Below are positions 61,305-64,000 of a stretch of 64,000 nucleotides of DNA, in pieces; within the stretch, counting starts at the first letter, position 1; each line of letters starts with the position of its first letter. The position numbers were made by a program, and so were the translations under genes. This stretch comes from CAZTAO01 sp964611645 (GTDB taxonomy: Bacteria > Armatimonadota > UBA5829), in contig CAZTAO010000015.1 of the NCBI GenBank assembly GCA_964611645.1, positions 1 to 64,000 on the forward strand. Direction: 5' to 3'. The notes under the pieces are model-generated. The model had not been told where the DNA came from, did not search any database, and was given only the letters and a program-made list of their open reading frames with translations.

Positions 61305-63536
61305 ATGAAGTCCGAAGTGAACTACGTACTTAACCCGAAGTACCGCTCGCGCTTGTTAGCCACGACCACGCTCGTACTGCTGGCGGTTTTGTGCCTGTGT
61401 GGGTCGGCAGCCGCCATCAACACCAGACCCATCAACTACGTGATCTCCCCGTTGGGTGGTCCGCTCCCGACCGGGCAATTCACTATCACTTGCCACTACC
61501 TCGACGAGGATGGCTATGCCACTATCACCAGGGCCTACTTCATGATCAACGACACCCTCTCGCAGTCCAGCGCCGCGCTGCTGTTCTATGATCGTGTCGC
61601 CAACAAAGTCTATCTCAAGAACGACGCCAACACCAGTTGGGGGACAGGTTACGCGCCCGGCGCCGCCGTGACCCTGGAAAACAGCCAATGCAAGGTATAT
61701 CTGGCGCAGACCTACTTCTCCGTGACATCCACACAGTTGATAATGAACTGGCGAATGGAACTGAAAGCCCCGTTTTCCGCAAAGAACTTGAACGGGTACA
61801 TGTACGTTCTGGATGGAGGCGGGCTAAGCGATGGCTGGGAGAGGATGGCTGTATACTATGAGGTGAAGCCGGAGGTAGTGTCCATTGCGCCCAACAGCGG
61901 CTCTCTGCCTATCGACTCTCCAACATTCCTTGCTTCGACCTATCGTGACCCCAACGGCTACCCCGACCTCCGCAGGTGCTACCTGCTTGTAAACGACAGC
62001 CTCGCTCAGACCAACGCGGTCCTCGTTTTCTATGACCGATCCACTAACAAGGTCTACCTGAAGAACGACGCCAACACCAGTTGGGGAACCGGGTATACAC
62101 TCGGCACGGACATTGTCCTCTCCAACAGCCAGTGCGAACTCTATGTCAAAGACTGCTCGATAGCTCCGAACGGGACTGACTTCCAGGTGTGGTGGCGGCT
62201 GAAGCTGAAGCCGTCTATGAGTAGCAAGAACCTCTGCAGTTGGATGTATGTCACTGACTCAGCGGGACAGTTCGACGGTTGGAAGAAGGTGGGGACGCAC
62301 TTCACGCCGGTCGCGCCGACCTGCGTCAGTATCACTCCATCCAGCGGAAGCCCCAGCCCCTCCACACCCATGGTCTTTAACACAGAGTATTCCGATACCA
62401 ACGGCCACCCCGACGTGTATCTGTGCTACTTGCAGATCAGTCAGACTTCGAGCCAGGCGAATGCCATACTCGCGCTCTATGACTCCAAGCAGAACAAGAT
62501 CTTTCTGCGCAATGATGCCAACACGGCGTGGAGCGCGGGCCACGCGCCGGGAGCAAACGTCACCCTGTCCAACAGCCAGTGCTACCTGTACGTGAAGAAC
62601 ACGACCGTGACGCCAAGTGGCTCGAACAACCTGCTTGTCGACTGGAACATCGAGCTGAAACCGAGCCAGGTCGGCAAGCTGCTCTGCGAGCGGATGTACT
62701 GTCGTGATAACGAACTGCTCAACAGCGGGTGGAAGGTCAAAGGCTATATCCGACCAAAGTACCTGGCGGACGTGGAGATGATTCGCATCCCCGAGGGCAG
62801 TTTCCTGATGGGCAACAACGGTACCAGTTACTCTGATGACGACGAGTTCCCGGAACACTCCGTGAACCTGCCGGAGTATTGGATAAGCAAACACGAGATC
62901 ACCCGTGGCCAGTACAGGCAGTTCATGAAGGCCGGCGGTTACTCCGAATCCTCCTACTGGTCGAGCGAAGGCTGGGACTGGAGGGTGATGGTTACGCGCT
63001 CGCAACCCGCATACTGGGCGGAGGTTCAGGATTGGGGGACAGGGAACTTCACGCAGACCGAGAACCATCCGGTGGCCGGGGTAACATACTACGAGGCCGA
63101 GGCATTCTGCAACTGGGCAGGTGGACGTCTGCCAACCGAGGCCGAGTGGGAGAAAGCTGCCAGGGGAACCGGCGATCCTCCCAACATGTGGCCTTGGGGC
63201 GGCTCCTGGAACGTCGAGAACAGCAACAACTGGCTGGATCATAACGTGGCGGGCGGAGGCTACCAGAAATACCAGACCGCGCCGGTCGGCAGCTATCCCG
63301 CCGGTGCAAGCCCCTACGGATGCATGGACATGGCGGGCAATCTCTACGAATGGTGCAAAGACTGGTATATGACATACCCCGGGAACCCCAACCCGATTGA
63401 CTACACGGACGAGTATAGGTCGATTCGAGGTGGTGGCTGGTACTTCGGCGGGGAGAGCGGCAGCCGGGGAAGCGCCCGGTATTACTACCTACCTTACGAC
63501 TCCTGGTACAGCCTCGGTTTCAGGATGGTGAAGTAG
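61305..63536 (+). CDS. Secreted three-repeat beta-domain protein with C-terminal SUMF domain
   Basis: This 743-residue protein has a signal peptide (about 1-37, GSAAAIN). Three tandem ~145-residue beta-rich repeats follow, each with a variant of VYLKNDANTSWGTGY then NSQC (about 45-190, 193-335, 338-480). A C-terminal SUMF domain (about 485-743) has MIRIPEGSFLMGN, LPTEAEWEKAARG, WPWGGSW and SPYGCMDMAGNLYEWCKDWY. After the RGG motif the sequence is RGGGWYFGGESGSRGSARYY, without the FGE cysteine pair. It is therefore unlikely to be a sulfatase activator. Similar NSQC repeats occur in secreted proteins of Acidobacteria-type genomes. GAGGTG precedes the ATG. Likely a surface or extracellular binding protein. 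Confidence 0.8.
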   Translation: MKSEVNYVLNPKYRSRLLATTTLVLLAVLCLCGSAAAINTRPINYVISPLGGPLPTGQFTITCHYLDEDGYATITRAYFMINDTLSQSSAALLFYDRVANKVYLKNDANTSWGTGYAPGAAVTLENSQCKVYLAQTYFSVTSTQLIMNWRMELKAPFSAKNLNGYMYVLDGGGLSDGWERMAVYYEVKPEVVSIAPNSGSLPIDSPTFLASTYRDPNGYPDLRRCYLLVNDSLAQTNAVLVFYDRSTNKVYLKNDANTSWGTGYTLGTDIVLSNSQCELYVKDCSIAPNGTDFQVWWRLKLKPSMSSKNLCSWMYVTDSAGQFDGWKKVGTHFTPVAPTCVSITPSSGSPSPSTPMVFNTEYSDTNGHPDVYLCYLQISQTSSQANAILALYDSKQNKIFLRNDANTAWSAGHAPGANVTLSNSQCYLYVKNTTVTPSGSNNLLVDWNIELKPSQVGKLLCERMYCRDNELLNSGWKVKGYIRPKYLADVEMIRIPEGSFLMGNNGTSYSDDDEFPEHSVNLPEYWISKHEITRGQYRQFMKAGGYSESSYWSSEGWDWRVMVTRSQPAYWAEVQDWGTGNFTQTENHPVAGVTYYEAEAFCNWAGGRLPTEAEWEKAARGTGDPPNMWPWGGSWNVENSNNWLDHNVAGGGYQKYQTAPVGSYPAGASPYGCMDMAGNLYEWCKDWYMTYPGNPNPIDYTDEYRSIRGGGWYFGGESGSRGSARYYYLPYDSWYSLGFRMVK

Positions 63537-63658
63537 GCTCGCCCCAGCACGCTCTCGCGCGGGAAGGGAATAACCCGTGGGTTGCACAAGTAGAAGACAG
63601 GAAGTAGAGTCTTGAACGGCCTGTTCAGGCTGACCTACCGAAAAGGAGAACAACCGGA

Positions 63659-64000
63659 ATGATCAAGGAGTTCAAGGAGTTCATTGCCAAGGGAAACGTG
63701 ATCGACCTGGCGGTCGGCATAATCATCGGCGCGGCCTTTGGCAAGATAGTGACTTCGTTTGTGAGCGATGTGCTGATGCCGCCGATTGGGCTTCTGCTGG
63801 GCAAAGTAGACTTTGCCAACCTGTTCATCGTACTCAACGGAGGGCAGTATGAGAGCCTGAAAGCCGCGAGGGACGCAGGCGCCCCGGCGATTGCCTATGG
63901 GTTGTTCATAAACTCCGTGATCGATTTCCTGATCGTGGCGTTTGTGATCTTCCTGGTGATCAAACAGATCAACAAGATCAAGAAGCCCGCGCCCGCAGCC
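63659..64000 (+). CDS. mscL: Large-conductance mechanosensitive channel (3' end outside window)
   Basis: The first 114 codons of MscL are present and the gene is cut by the window edge. MIKEFKEFIAKGNVIDLAVGII and the glycine-rich IIGAAFGKIVTSFVSDVLMPPIG form the first helix and channel constriction. The second helix, FLIVAFVIFLVI, is also complete. It opens under membrane tension to release solutes in osmotic downshock. AAGGAG is upstream of the ATG. It is a housekeeping gene with no functional link to the glycan locus. Confidence 0.95.
   Translation, partial: MIKEFKEFIAKGNVIDLAVGIIIGAAFGKIVTSFVSDVLMPPIGLLLGKVDFANLFIVLNGGQYESLKAARDAGAPAIAYGLFINSVIDFLIVAFVIFLVIKQINKIKKPAPAA

Noticed and set aside
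1..64000. tRNA or rRNA genes, intact transposase
   Set aside because: No cloverleaf, rRNA-like or transposase-motif sequence was noticed on either strand; a covariance search was not possible here.

Overview
The window is GC-rich, densely coded bacterial DNA made up almost entirely of carbohydrate-active and carbohydrate-associated genes. The mixture is secreted GH123/DUF4091-like proteins, DUF4838, GH172, several uroporphyrinogen-decarboxylase-like proteins, family-10-like (GHL10) TIM barrels and SUMF-domain lipoproteins. It resembles uncultured Armatimonadota or Planctomycetota-type genomes. Lipoboxes and a YjbH-like outer-membrane barrel point to a diderm cell. The phylum is inferred from gene content only.

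Region 1 (1-21.3 kb) is a minus-strand block of eleven genes with mostly short gaps. It holds one UroD-type methyltransferase-like protein, a secreted DUF4838 protein, a tandem pair of cytoplasmic GH172 proteins, an Asp-box (sialidase-like) protein, five large secreted GH123-like proteins and one GHL10 TIM barrel. It ends at a divergent promoter region near 21.3-21.4 kb.

Region 2 (21.4-34.2 kb, plus strand) starts with two small single-span membrane proteins, one of them FtsB/DivIC-like. A translationally coupled trio follows: secreted TIM barrel, UroD-like protein, secreted Asp-box protein. Then come two tandem propeller lipoproteins, a Gfo/Idh/MocA oxidoreductase, a GHL10 protein and a large secreted protein with an N-terminal CBM-like region. 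Region 3 (34.4-45.5 kb, plus) has a RelE/ParE-type toxin-antitoxin pair, a membrane-anchored unknown, a SUMF lipoprotein, further TIM-barrel proteins and a GH123-like protein fused to HEAT repeats.

Region 4 (45.6-48.5 kb, minus) has a secreted beta-helix protein, a WapI-like protein and a zinc-ribbon membrane protein. Region 5 (48.6-64 kb, plus) has a secreted two-repeat protein, thiM, a clan-A glycosidase, a third UroD-like protein, a YjbH-like barrel, a secreted DEP-motif protein, an acetylxylan-esterase-like hydrolase, two secreted unknowns, an SDR epimerase, a three-repeat plus SUMF protein, and mscL cut by the window edge.

Read together, the window looks like a locus for breaking down a complex, probably amino-sugar-rich and modified glycan. 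About half of the enzymes carry signal peptides. The others (GH172, GHL10, UroD-like, Gfo/Idh, SDR, esterase) do not, which suggests an extracellular or periplasmic stage and a cytoplasmic stage. No transporter, SusC/D pair or transcription regulator is visible. The intergenic DNA is rich in palindromic repeats of several families, including a REP-like hairpin with compensatory changes and a diverged ~200-nt repeat present at both 61-266 and 56758-56970. No tRNA, rRNA, CRISPR array or intact transposase was seen.
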